The position numbers and the translations under genes were made by a program. The notes beneath the pieces were generated by a model. The model ran no database searches, was not told the DNA's origin, and worked only from the letters and a program-made list of their open reading frames with translations. From Diatrype stigma (taxonomy: Eukaryota; Ascomycota; Sordariomycetes; Xylariales; Diatrypaceae), in contig JAKJXP020000069.1 of NCBI GenBank assembly GCA_022225965.2, positions 62,001 through 126,000 of the forward strand: 64,000 nucleotides of DNA. The letters are read 5' to 3'. This document shows positions 35,941-46,323 of this stretch, piece after piece. Within the stretch, counting starts at the first letter, position 1, and each line of letters starts with the position of its first letter.

Positions 35941-37795
35941 GTTTCTGAACGTTGGGTGAGAAGGGATAAGATTATTCGTGAACTAGATAACCGATTTTAG
36001 GTATGCGAGGATGCTGACAGACTGGCGATGTGAATCTTAGCTGTTCTCAATGTTCTGTGGTGGCTTTGATAGTAGATGGTTGTGATGGTAGTGACATAAC
36101 ATTTCATTTCGCCGATACATGTGGACGGCGCATCATGTTATATACTTGTCAATCGATCAACCAGCTCCCATGGATGTCTGCCCTGAATGCAACCAGCGAG
36201 TAAAGATCGCCAGTCCCGTCCTCCGGGCCGAAACTCGCTTGACATTGCCCACCTGCAAGATGCTCCCAATGACGCAGTCTCATGGTTTCAGTAGACCGAA
36301 TTGGCAAGCAGATAGAACCCGGACATTGGCTAGAGGTAGTCGGCGGTTTCCATGCCGTGAACCTACGTTAACCTACGTCAACGCGTGTATTAGGCCCGGC
36401 ACTCCAGATATGACACCTCCGACGAAAGGGGCTTTGCGGGGCGTTGCCTGCGTCTTGCAACGCCGCACGCGCGGCAAAGACTACCGCGGGATCGGCACTT
36501 ACTACCTAGTACTTACTCAATTCTCGATTTGGATTTATGATTGGATCGCTGGTGGCTTTCAGGTTCATCTGCCGGACACCCTGATCCCACATATGATGGT
36601 GGACTACGAATGTCGCAGTGCTCTGCCGAGGAAAGTCTGGGGTGGTTGGTTACCAATTGCTTGTCTAGCAGTGTACAAGTGAAGATATCGGAGCGTTAGG
36701 CGCCCTGGCTGCCGACCACAGGGGCTGGGAGCGCCACAGAGCCTTATCGGCTAGGCGACCCGGCCCCGCTGAAGACGGACATGTCGGTCGCTGCATAAAC
36801 GCCAGCAGCGCTGAGAATTTGGAAAGTCCGGAAAGTCCGGAAAGTCCGACGGCCTTTGGGACCCCACCGCCGCCGACTTTGTTAGGCAGCCCCTATTCCT
36901 TCATTCCAACAACAGCGGGCTAGGTACACGTCACGGTATCAACGAGAGTCTTATCCGTCACTGCATTATGTAGTTGCTGGTTTTGTAACTGATTCCATGC
37001 CAATGCATTGTGCTAACATCCTTATTATCCAACCCTATGGTTAGCGGCAATATCTTCTTCATATGCCAAAGCTGCGATTTTCCTCCTATTCCATTATCGT
37101 CTGAACAGGATCTGGAAGCAGCAGTAGTACACTGTCAGACGCAGTCAGCACACTATATAGTGGCACTTCGGATGGCATTAGTCCTTGCAATGACGTTGCC
37201 AGCAGACAGTTTTTTTTCCTTTGTCGTGTACCCGGATGACGCCCGGGGCGTTACGAAGGGGAAGTACGTCATAGGATTCCAAAGCCGAGGAGTAGACGGG
37301 GCGGCCGTTGAAGTGATGACGACAATAGAAATTGCAACCCGGGAAGTAGACATCTCGCACGAGAGAGTATACCAGATCAACATAGAAGTGTGTCTGGAGA
37401 ACGACAACAACAGGAAAGAAAGTAATGAAGAGCCAACTAACCGTATCGGCAATGAAAACAAATCTACAGGAATAATGGGATGCAATCCAATGCGCCGTGC
37501 CTTGCTCCTCCAATGTAAACGCCACCAGCCTCGCTTTTCCCATGCCTGCCATACCGTGCCATTCTATATTCTATGTCGTGCGGTGCCAATGCTTTCCTCA
37601 ATGATTCCGTACCCGAATGTATGACCACAAACGCCTATGCCAAAAGCAAGCCCCAGCCAAGTCTATCTATGCATGCAGTCTAGCGGGGAGAACACGACGA
37701 GAAATACCGAGGGAAAAGAAAACAAGAAAATGAAAGAGAAAAGGAAGCGACAGAGGGAGCACTGTCAGAGATACCTCCCTTCAACTGAACTCACT
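35941..37795. other. Intergenic, weak ORFs only
   Basis: About 1.85 kb. Two plus-strand frames (36119-36682 and 37010-37624) are long for chance, but they lack motifs, introns, codon bias or recognisable homology, so I do not call them genes. Three GGAAAGTCC units repeat at 36820-36849. Confidence 0.45.
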
Positions 37796-39439
37796 TCACC
37801 CCTGACGGCCGAGCAAAAGAAGCTGCTGCTCCATAACCCCCACAGCAGCAGCAAGGCGTGCTTGAACACCACCACCACCATCACCGCCACAGTCATCACC
37901 ACTCTCAGCGCCGCAATAGGCCCCAGCCAATTTCCCCGCATCGAGGCCCACGCCCGGCGCGCACCCCGCCAGAAGCGCGGTAGTCTCGCACGCGAGGCGC
38001 GCCGCCCGCCGGGCGCGCGGCCGGCACACGGCCTCGAAGGCGCGGAGCGCGGCGGGGATGGCGTTGGTGGTCGAGTCCGAGCGGGGCCCGGCGGCACCGA
38101 GCAGTGTGCTCAGCACCAGGGCTTCCTCGATCGCGAGGGTGGTGGTGGTGCTAGCGGTTGAGGGGCTGGGGAACGGCGGCGTTGTGGTCGTTGCTGGGGT
38201 TAGTAGGGTCGTGCATCTCCTGGTGGCGGCGGTAGTGATGGTATTAGGAAGCTCGCCGCCGCCGCCACCGTCATTCTGCATCTCGAGCAAGCCGGGGATG
38301 TGGACTGTGTAGACGCTTCGGAAGAGCTGATGGTGGCGGGTGAAAACGGGCGTTCCTTTTGTCAGCCTGCTTGCTGCTTTGCTGGGAAGTTAAGAAAGGG
38401 GAAAAGGGGGAGGGGTTTGGATTGACATTGAACATTGATAGATAGCACGTACCTTTACAATCCCCTTACAAACCACCGGCTGGCACCCCGCGAACATCGC
38501 CTCAAACTCATCGGGCGTGAACAGCCTCACCCACGACGGGGACTCCTCGCCCCCGTTAGCGTCATCGTCATGGCCATTGTCACCACCACCGCCGAGCCGC
38601 GCGTACGCCACAACTTGGACGTCGCGTCCGCCGTTGACCAGCCCGTGCTGCATGAACGTCCCGTCGCCGACCCAGCGCACCTCCGGCTGCTGTGCCGCAA
38701 CAGCCGCAGCGGCGCTGGTGGGGCGTAGTTCCGTTTCCCCCAGGAAGCTCTGCGCCCGCTCGAGAGGCACAGTCACATGCAGGCCCCAAAACCCCGTCGG
38801 TCGTGGCCTGTTCGTCGCAGTGCCGCTGCCGCCGCAACCACCGCTGGAAAGAACGTGTTTCCGCACAACGCCGCCTAGGGTCCGGTCCGCGCCGATGACG
38901 ACATCGTACCGCTTCTGCGAGCCGTCTCCGAAGACCACGACGAGAGCACCACCGCCCGCATTGTCTTCGCCCCCGCCAATCTCGCGGACCGCAGTAACCC
39001 GCTTGTTGAAGTGCAGAGCGCGCGGGGGCAGACCGGCCGCGAGCTCAGCTAGTAGGGCCTGGCGACCGACGACGGTCTTGTGCGGTCCAGCTCCAGCTCC
39101 AGCGGCCGGGAACGGCACTGGTACCTGCACCCGCTGCCCGGCACGAGGACCCGACGCAAGCCGCACCTCGGTCGCGGTGAGGAGGGCGCCGGCGCGCACG
39201 AGACGAGCGTCTAGATCTAGGTTCCAGGACGGGTCGATCAGGCGCAGAGCCGTCAGGGAGGCGGCCGAGAGCTCGACGGCGGGGCCGGCCTCGTCTCGGA
39301 GCGCGGGCCCTGGTCGCGCCTCGTACAGGTCTGCTGCGATGTGCGGGTACTTCAGGAGACCCTTGAGAAGGGCCACGCCGGCGAGGCCTCCGCCTAGGAT
39401 CGCGATGCGGATTGTGGAGGAGGTGGTCGGGTCGTGCAT
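37796..39439 (-). CDS. Degenerate FAD-dependent monooxygenase (salicylate hydroxylase-like)
   Basis: Two exons on the minus strand: 39439-38453 and 38326-37796, giving 505 residues. The N-terminal Rossmann motif IAILGGGLAGVALLKGLL and the following EARPG fit group A flavoprotein hydroxylases, which use FAD and NAD(P)H to hydroxylate aromatic or related substrates. Other key motifs are poor. The usual GADG before the substrate domain reads IGADRTLGGVVRK. The GDAAH FAD motif expected before AIEEALVLSTLL is replaced by a Thr/Pro-rich stretch. A GDA-coding triplet run lies in the +1 frame at 38220-38212. The C-terminal 100 residues are Ala- and Gly-rich. It may be a decaying gene, a divergent enzyme, or a model missing an intron near a minus-strand TACTAAC at 38205-38199. 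The ATG at 39439 was chosen because the longer frame starts at TTG. Confidence 0.7.
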
Positions 39440-41722
39440 ACTTGCTGGTGTGCAGAGAACCAAGGGGGCTTTATGTTTCTCCTTCTTTCTCCTGGGTCAT
39501 GGATTTGCGAGTTTGAGCGATAGTAGACTTGGGTTGATTATTTAAGGGGGAGTCGAACTTGGCTCGATTACAGGTAGGAAGCCCAGGGTAGAGCATATCT
39601 GCTGCCCTTTAAGTAATAATGCTCATTGCATGTCTCTCTCCGACCTCATTGACCTCCCTTTGTCGGTAATCTCGGGGGATGCGATACGACCTTCTCACAA
39701 GAATAGCAAGAAGATTACCACCGTTGACCATCAACCATCATCGTCCCTTTTCTTGCTGCCTTCTGTGATGACAGCTCCCAACAGGGAGCTCTGTCTCTTC
39801 CCATCGAATCCTCTATGTTCCACGGAAACTGACAGACCGTGAGCCGTGGTGGCTCATTCGGGACCGGAAGGATTCGGGAGAAGAGTCCGTCATGGCTGTC
39901 ATGGGCATTGGGCAGTGGGTGGTGCTAGCCCGTGCTTGGAGCGTGACTGTGAGGCTTAGAGAGCGACAGCCACACTCCTTCCCCTTCTCCCTTAGGCTGG
40001 TCAGTCTATAGGGCTGACCGGCATGCATGATATGGCGTGGAAAGGATCCAAAACGGGGTATGCTTGATGCTCCTCTTGTGTAGGCAACAACGGCTGGCGG
40101 TCCCGACCTAGGAATTGGATCTGCCAAAAAAGGATCTGTGGGGGTCGCAATTTTGTCAATCTAATACGGTGGAGAATTTGCTGTATAAGTATGTACGAAC
40201 CCCAGGAGCGGCAGTGCAAGTATAGGTACCAACACTGCTCATCATGTACCTTGTCTTGCCTGTTTTCCTTGCTCCGTTCTCCTAGTTCGCTGTTTCTTCT
40301 TGTGTAGACCAAGTCAGGGGTAGGAACTCTGCTACCTCTGACATATGCTTGCTGTGCAAAAGGCCAAGACATCTTAGGTAAACTGTAGAGGAGCGAGCTG
40401 AACGAAACGTAATGTTTGATTGGGATATGTCTTGTCTGAATGGCCATTCTGCTGTATCATCATGTATGTAAGCCATGTGAGAAACAATTCGCCAGGAGCT
40501 GAAGTTTCGTTTGCTTCTTCATGCAGTAAGTCTATCGGTTCATGCATTCTGCTCACACAATTTGGGGGCCGAACCCAGCACCCCGGTTCGTTCGAGACTT
40601 CGGGACAGGGGTCATCCTCTTCAGCTGCAAGGGAGGGGAGCGGAATGCAGATGCAAATTAGGTCATCGACGGCACTAACCTCAAAAAGGTGCCCCTGGAG
40701 TCTTGGAGGCAGTGTGTATAGCCTATAGGAGTCGGCCGCTCGCCCTAGCTGAAATGAAGTTCGATGTTCCTGATCTAATCTTAGTTTCGCAGTGCCTGCC
40801 CGATCCTGCCGATGAACAGGCCCTTGAATCATGTTGAATCAGTGACATAGACGCGCCGTTGTCGCCTAATTAGCCTATGGAGTAGGAGCTTAGACGCAGA
40901 CACAGACGCCGGGTAGTCAACCGAGATATCTCGCGGAAGTTTGCCTATTCAGGATTAAATCTCCCACAGCTCGTCATACGTCGGCCGACATCATCAAGGT
41001 TTGCTTATTAATAGTGTCGTTAGGCAGCCGATCAACCCTTGGGGGAGACGGACGGTTCAAGCGACATCTGATTGACCGGGTAACGAGAACTCATTCAATG
41101 GCTTCAACTTAATTACGAAGCAGAATGGTCTGAGAAGGGCCCGGAGAATCGCGATTTAGCCGCATCACTATTCTCGAATCGGTAACCAGAGATAGAAACT
41201 CAGCTGTAGGTTCACCCACTACCTAAAGTCCTGTCAATCGCGAAGTCATCTTCTTGATGATCGACCCAGGGATCCCCGGGCATGGGGCAATTTAGCTGTG
41301 GCTATCACCGTACAGCTTGTGACTCTACGTATGTCTCGTCTCCTTGACCCTATTTTCATACCCAGAAGGGCAAGCAGTATTATAGTTCATTCAGTTGCAG
41401 TCCTTGGTCAAGTTGTGTCTTACATATGTGCTGTTGTATTTCGTGTGCTTTTCCACGCGACCTCGAATTCCAACGCGCTTCGCGACAGTGAGACATGCAA
41501 ATTTTGCCCAAAATTCAAACGCGACAAATTTGCAATAGAGACCCCATCATGATTTCAGATATAAACACGGATTGATTTACCAGAGAATTCATGCCTTTCA
41601 TTTATTAGGTCTTCAACACTCATACATGCAAGTTAATAGCAATAAATATAGGTGGTATGTACCCTAGCCCTGACAGCGTAACGATAGCTAACCACCAGGG
41701 AAGGAAACCAAAAAGAAAGATC
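39440..41722. other. Intergenic, no convincing gene
   Basis: About 2.3 kb. ORFs at 40001-40832 (minus) overlap each other in different frames and show no motif. No repeats of note. Confidence 0.45.
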
Positions 41723-41920
41723 ATGTTTTCCTCGGCTTTTACGACATTCGTTATCTTGGCAGGAAGCGGGATATCAGGGGCTATGCTTGAACGGCGAGAT
41801 GGAAACAAGAATTGCGACCCTTCGCCTGCGACCAACTGGAGGGGAAGTTACGACTCTCAACGACATAAGCCAGATTTATATATAAGTTTGCCGTATTTAT
41901 CAATAAAGACCCATCAGTAA
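41723..41920 (+). CDS. Possible small secreted protein (65 aa)
   Basis: Short frame starting MFSSAFTTFVILAGSGISGA, which reads as a signal peptide with AXA-like cleavage (SGA). It is followed by LERRDGNKNCDPSP, where RR could be a Kex2-type processing site. The remaining 40 residues are polar with one Cys. Directly at the stop lies a good intron signature (GTAAGG at 41918, GCTAAC, then CTGCCAG at 41981), but splicing it gives an immediate stop, so the protein end is unchanged. It may be a small effector-like secreted peptide, the remnant of one, or chance in AT-rich DNA. No family recognised. Confidence 0.35.
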   Translation: MFSSAFTTFVILAGSGISGAMLERRDGNKNCDPSPATNWRGSYDSQRHKPDLYISLPYLSIKTHQ

Positions 41921-42623
41921 GGTTCCACGATTACCCACTGGGAAGAGGCCAATGCTAACAATGTTCTTGATCTGCCAGATAGGGTGCTAGTATATAGGGG
42001 CAGGATAGATGCGGTAGCCACTCATACAATACACAAGCAGGTTCTCCTCTTTCCACAAATTAAAGGAAGCTATTAATGATGTATAACGAAATGGGTAACT
42101 ATACTGTTAACCCCTGTACCAGCAATGTAGAGATGTTGATATAGACAAAAATATGATTTCCCCGTCCAGAGAAGTGTGCCCGGGAAAGTCTTTATGTTCC
42201 ACTTACCATGTGCCATTACTAGGCTTTGATCAAAACCATGCAGTTGGTTTTAAGGAGTTGTTACTCGTGGGGGTGTATCAGTGAAGCTTTGGAGTATTAC
42301 GTGACATACTCATAAGTACGTGGAAATAGGGGGCGTGGCGTGTATTTGTTTGGTCTTTTTTCATAGACCTCGACAAACTGTCAATTTACCCACAGCTTCA
42401 TAGATCAACAAGACAGCAATCATATCAGCGCTTTGGTGTAGAGCCTGATATACCTCAAATACATTCCTGTAAGAGTGCTTGTGTGTATTGTTCTCATGCA
42501 CTTGGTGCCTAACAGCCACGTTCGCTCTTTATCGACGCGTGAGGTTCACGCCGTAAGCCGTCTCAGCGTTGCTGCCAATTGACTGATCCTCGAAAGGCAC
42601 TGCTGCTACCTCTGTATGTCCCC
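41921..42623. other. Intergenic AT-rich spacer
   Basis: About 0.7 kb before the 3' end of the E2/F-box gene. No gene, RNA or repeat supported. Confidence 0.5.
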
Positions 42624-44705
42624 TCATGCAACACCGCGACCTCTACCTCTACCCCTGCCTCTAACACTGTGTACATTGCCACCATCATAACCACCACGGC
42701 CGCGGCCGCGACCAACGAACTCTCCTCTCCCTCTTCCTCCACGTCCAATACCCTTACTCACTCGATCCGGGAAGAAAGACTCACCCCACCACAGCGTGCG
42801 CCCGGCAAGCTGAGCATTCAACCGCATCCCCGCCGTGCAGGAAACCGTCGGCTCGCGCTCCAATCGCATAAACAAGGCCTCCGCTTGCGTGTAGGCCCAC
42901 CTCGAATACCCCTTGTCCGATCCCATGCTGTCGTTAACCGTCTGGCGCAGCAGCGTCGTGAAACTCTTCGCGTTCGGCATGTCGCGAATGCCCATCTCTC
43001 GCAAGAACGACGGGAAGTCGTTGATGGTGTGGAGGCGGCGAACCTCGGCGGCTAGGCGCGCAGCGGCCCCGCGTGGTGGGGCGCCGTGTCGCTCGAAGAG
43101 CTCCTCTCGAACTATAGTGAGCGGTTTCTGCTGCTCTAGTTGTTTGTTCTGATCCTCGGCCTCGCCTCCGTGGTTCTGGGCGTTGCCTAAGGGTGAGGAA
43201 GGCCGCGCCGTGCGCCGGAACAACTCGGAGAACATGAGGAGGCGGTACGAGGTGCGCGAGGCCTGAAAGGTCTTGTCGAGCCGGTAGAACGACACGGCGT
43301 TCGACTCCATGTATGAGAGCTCCGGGAGATTGGCGCCCCGGCGGTCCAGCATCCAGACCACGTTGCGCGTGATGGCCTCGGTGATGATGGCCCTGCGCAG
43401 CTCGTCGGTTACCACGACGTCGCTTATGAGCAGCGCGATGAGCAGGTGGCCCAGGTTTGGGCAGTCTTTCTTGGATCGCTGGCCGTTGGCGAACTTCTGC
43501 AGCAGCTGGTTCGCGTCGTGCACGACTGAGGGATCCTCGGTAGCGAGGCACACGAGAAAGTGGAATAGGTGGAAGTATGACTCGATCGCCTTCTCCGACG
43601 CATGGCGCAGCGTGCTCTTTTCCCCCTCGTAGCCCCACTCCTCAGCCGCCTGGTTCAGGCGTACCACAATGTCGTTCATGAACCTGTACAGCACCTCCAC
43701 GTGCGAAGGGGACGCACTCTTGGAGCGTATGTCTGCTTTCATAAGGTCCAGCGCTCCCTTGGCATCGTCCTTGGCCTGCGTCCAGTGGCGTTGCGACAGC
43801 GGCAAGGGAAGCCAGTAGTTGAAATGGATTCCGTGGACCGACTGACGGATCCCCAGCGTCACGTAGGCCGCCTCGGACAGTAAATCGAACTCGGACGCGA
43901 GTTGGCTGTTCTTGGCCACGAAGACACCAACACCCAATTTGGTCTCCCGGTAGCTCTGCTTCGTGCAAAAGCATTGCAGCTCGCGCTGGCGCACGATGTC
44001 GAAGTCGGCGATGAGCCGGCTGACACGCGGCCACACCTGCGCGAAGTGTGCAAGGTCTTGGAAATCTTCGAACTGCTCGAGCACCAGCAGCAGCACCTCG
44101 TTGGGCAACTTTCTGATGGCACAATCCGTAATCGGCCCCTTGGAGAGTGCTGCGTTGCGTCTCTTCCGCGCGCGACGGCTCTCCTTAGGACTACCGTCGC
44201 CGTTCGCGTTTCCGTACGCGTGGCCCTGGTTGTTGTCGACCGCGGCGGTGAATCCGCACTTGTCACAATTGAAAGTGTCGATGCCATCCGCCTTCCGGTA
44301 TTTTTTCAGGGATATTGCTGATCCTCCGTCCTGATCGACCTTGTCGCTGCTGAAGAAGCTCAACAGCTGGATTGCAATGCCCTTCAGCGTGTAGGCTGAC
44401 GTGTACCCGTCGCCGTCCCTGAGGATATCGGCGCATATGTAGCCACCAAAGATGTTCGGATGGGAAACCTTCGTAGAATCCATGCGGACCGTTGGGGAAC
44501 GGACGGGATAGCCTTTCTCGAAGGACATGGTTAGATGCAGGGGCTTGTACCCTTCTGGGGTGAGCACCAGACACACAGATGTGAAGTTATCATCGTGAAC
44601 ATGTAAGGAGATTCTGGGGTATGGATTCTTAGTAAGCTCTTTGATATCTAAGAGAAGTCGTTGTCGGCGGAGGTCTGGGGCGGAAGTAGAGGAGTGGGAA
44701 GACAT
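42624..44705 (-). CDS. E2 ubiquitin-conjugating-like domain fused to F-box and RGG tail
   Basis: Single-exon gene of 693 residues. Residues of about 12-125 form a UBC fold. It has HPN at 82-84 and the catalytic cysteine C91 in GGYICADIL, matching the G-x-I-C-x-D-I-L pattern of active E2 enzymes; the conserved WSPA segment is changed to YTSAYT. A lone CDKC at 147-150 and a basic linker follow. An F-box reads CAIRKLPNEVLLLVLEQF (195-212) and extends to about 240; this motif binds Skp1 in SCF ligases. Residues 245-600 are helical with no recognised domain. The tail is RG-rich (GRGRGRG), as in RNA-binding proteins. An E2 carrying its own F-box would couple ubiquitin transfer to substrate choice; this is inference. 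The ATG at 44705 is used because the longer frame starts at TTG. Confidence 0.85.
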   Translation of the reverse strand: MSSHSSTSAPDLRRQRLLLDIKELTKNPYPRISLHVHDDNFTSVCLVLTPEGYKPLHLTMSFEKGYPVRSPTVRMDSTKVSHPNIFGGYICADILRDGDGYTSAYTLKGIAIQLLSFFSSDKVDQDGGSAISLKKYRKADGIDTFNCDKCGFTAAVDNNQGHAYGNANGDGSPKESRRARKRRNAALSKGPITDCAIRKLPNEVLLLVLEQFEDFQDLAHFAQVWPRVSRLIADFDIVRQRELQCFCTKQSYRETKLGVGVFVAKNSQLASEFDLLSEAAYVTLGIRQSVHGIHFNYWLPLPLSQRHWTQAKDDAKGALDLMKADIRSKSASPSHVEVLYRFMNDIVVRLNQAAEEWGYEGEKSTLRHASEKAIESYFHLFHFLVCLATEDPSVVHDANQLLQKFANGQRSKKDCPNLGHLLIALLISDVVVTDELRRAIITEAITRNVVWMLDRRGANLPELSYMESNAVSFYRLDKTFQASRTSYRLLMFSELFRRTARPSSPLGNAQNHGGEAEDQNKQLEQQKPLTIVREELFERHGAPPRGAAARLAAEVRRLHTINDFPSFLREMGIRDMPNAKSFTTLLRQTVNDSMGSDKGYSRWAYTQAEALFMRLEREPTVSCTAGMRLNAQLAGRTLWWGESFFPDRVSKGIGRGGRGRGEFVGRGRGRGGYDGGNVHSVRGRGRGRGRGVA

Positions 44706-46323
44706 GACGACAGATTGGATGTAGGGCTTGTGTGACTCCAAGCCTTTTATTCAGAGTATTTGTGAAAAGCCACCAATTTTGGCCGCTTGTGGTGCAAGGG
44801 TGAGAAGTTGTTACCACAGATATGGAGTTTGAGGAAGGGCAGGAAGTGATACAAGGAATGGTAAGTGGTGTTCCTTCCTTTTTGTATTATAGGTGAGGCC
44901 TGTTAGATCCTGATATTGAAACCTGTCAGCCACCCAGTCGTTTGATTATGATGCCTGGACGAAGTTTTCGGGTATTCCTTTGAGTCACTGCCGTAGTTCA
45001 GACCGCAACTTTGAGGCTGACGCCTGGAGCCATGCCATGCCGTTTGTGTCTCGCCGAAGACAAAAAGTGGGTTAAGGCATCGTGGTGACACCAGCTTATG
45101 GTAATTCACTTGCATACCATTCCAGGTACGAAGCAATAACCAATCAAAGATTTGGTCTTTGTAAATTTCCGGAGGTTGCAGTATTGCAGCACTTACAAAC
45201 TTCTAGGCACTTAGTGCTAAGGGGTCTTTGTTCTGTTTCTGGTGGTTGTGGCATCTGTGTTTCAAGTTTGCTTGGGTCAGACGCAAGTCATTGTCAATGA
45301 CGAAAGCTCGGAGGAACCACCAAAGCAGGGGCATCAAACCAGTTGTTGAAAGGGCTCGAACCAGTCAGGCAATCACCCTGCCTGAGACTATTGAAAGTGC
45401 CCGATAAGACAATCATGTACCGCCCGAGCTGCGTGTACCCAACCAATGAAATCTTCGGGATCTTCCAGGCACACTATGCGATGGTTAAGCAGCGTTACAC
45501 TCGCCCTTCGTCTGATGTTATGGCTCTCCATTCACATTATTGGAATAATTCAGTACAATGATTGCGAGTCATAGCTAGGGCGAGGTATTGAGTAAATTTC
45601 TAAGCATGGCCTTAGTCCATCCGGCCTCGAAGTGTAGCACTGCATGATCTGTAGAATGACGACTTAGAGAACCGGTCCAGCATCATAGCTAGAACCCCCA
45701 TGGTAACAACGGTAGTTAGTTCCCAGGAGTTATCCCAGGAGTTGCTCATATGGACATCAGTGTGGAAATAAACTTAACCAAATTCTGAGGATTATTTTCG
45801 TATCACCACTCAGCACTAGCCTGTATATTAATCAGACTCTGTTTGGCTTTCAGTATTGGGGTAAGTCTGATATAGTATTATTTATTGTGTACTGATACTG
45901 CCTCAGGATGCGGTTGTTGGATCCAGGACTACAGTGACTCCCAGATTCAAGATCTCAGTATACGTGGAGAAGATAGAAGTTCGGACAACTCGTGGTAGCA
46001 TAAACCCATACTTCAAAAGACAATCGGTCCTGTATGAGGGAGACTTGGCTTCGCAAGCGAGGTTTTACGCCCTAGAGAATATGGCTAAGTCATCCAAGGT
46101 TACTCACGGGATGAAGTCCAGTAGCACAGAATGGTGATTGCGGGAAGCATGGTAGAAGTGACGAGTATCGGGGAGTCAAGCCGAATCAATCCATAAGACT
46201 TGATCTTTGTATATAAATTTCTGGTAAACTGCTTGTTTAGCTCTTGAAATACGAAAATTATCACAATCACCACAGAAGAATTTCCCAACCCTGGCCCAAT
46301 CGAACTACTTGGAGACTAAGGCA
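44706..46323. promoter_or_regulatory. Divergent spacer between E2/F-box (-) and amidoligase (+)
   Basis: 1.6 kb between divergent starts, AT-rich, with no gene supported. An ORF at 45934-46137 has no motif. A GGTTCGAGCCC on the minus strand near 45350 resembles a tRNA B-box, but no cloverleaf can be folded around it. Confidence 0.4.

Noticed and set aside
36119..36682. Plus-strand ORF of 187 codons
   Set aside because: Contains CPEC near the start but no second metal half-site or other motif; not enough support.
37010..37624. Plus-strand ORF of 204 codons
   Set aside because: Composition looks non-coding, no domain recognised, and opposite-strand ORFs of similar size overlap it.
40001..40832. 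Overlapping minus-strand ORFs
   Set aside because: Different frames overlap without shared motifs; no splice pattern joins them into a plausible protein.
45340..45420. B-box-like GGTTCGAGCCC on the minus strand
   Set aside because: No A-box at the right distance and no cloverleaf folds around it.
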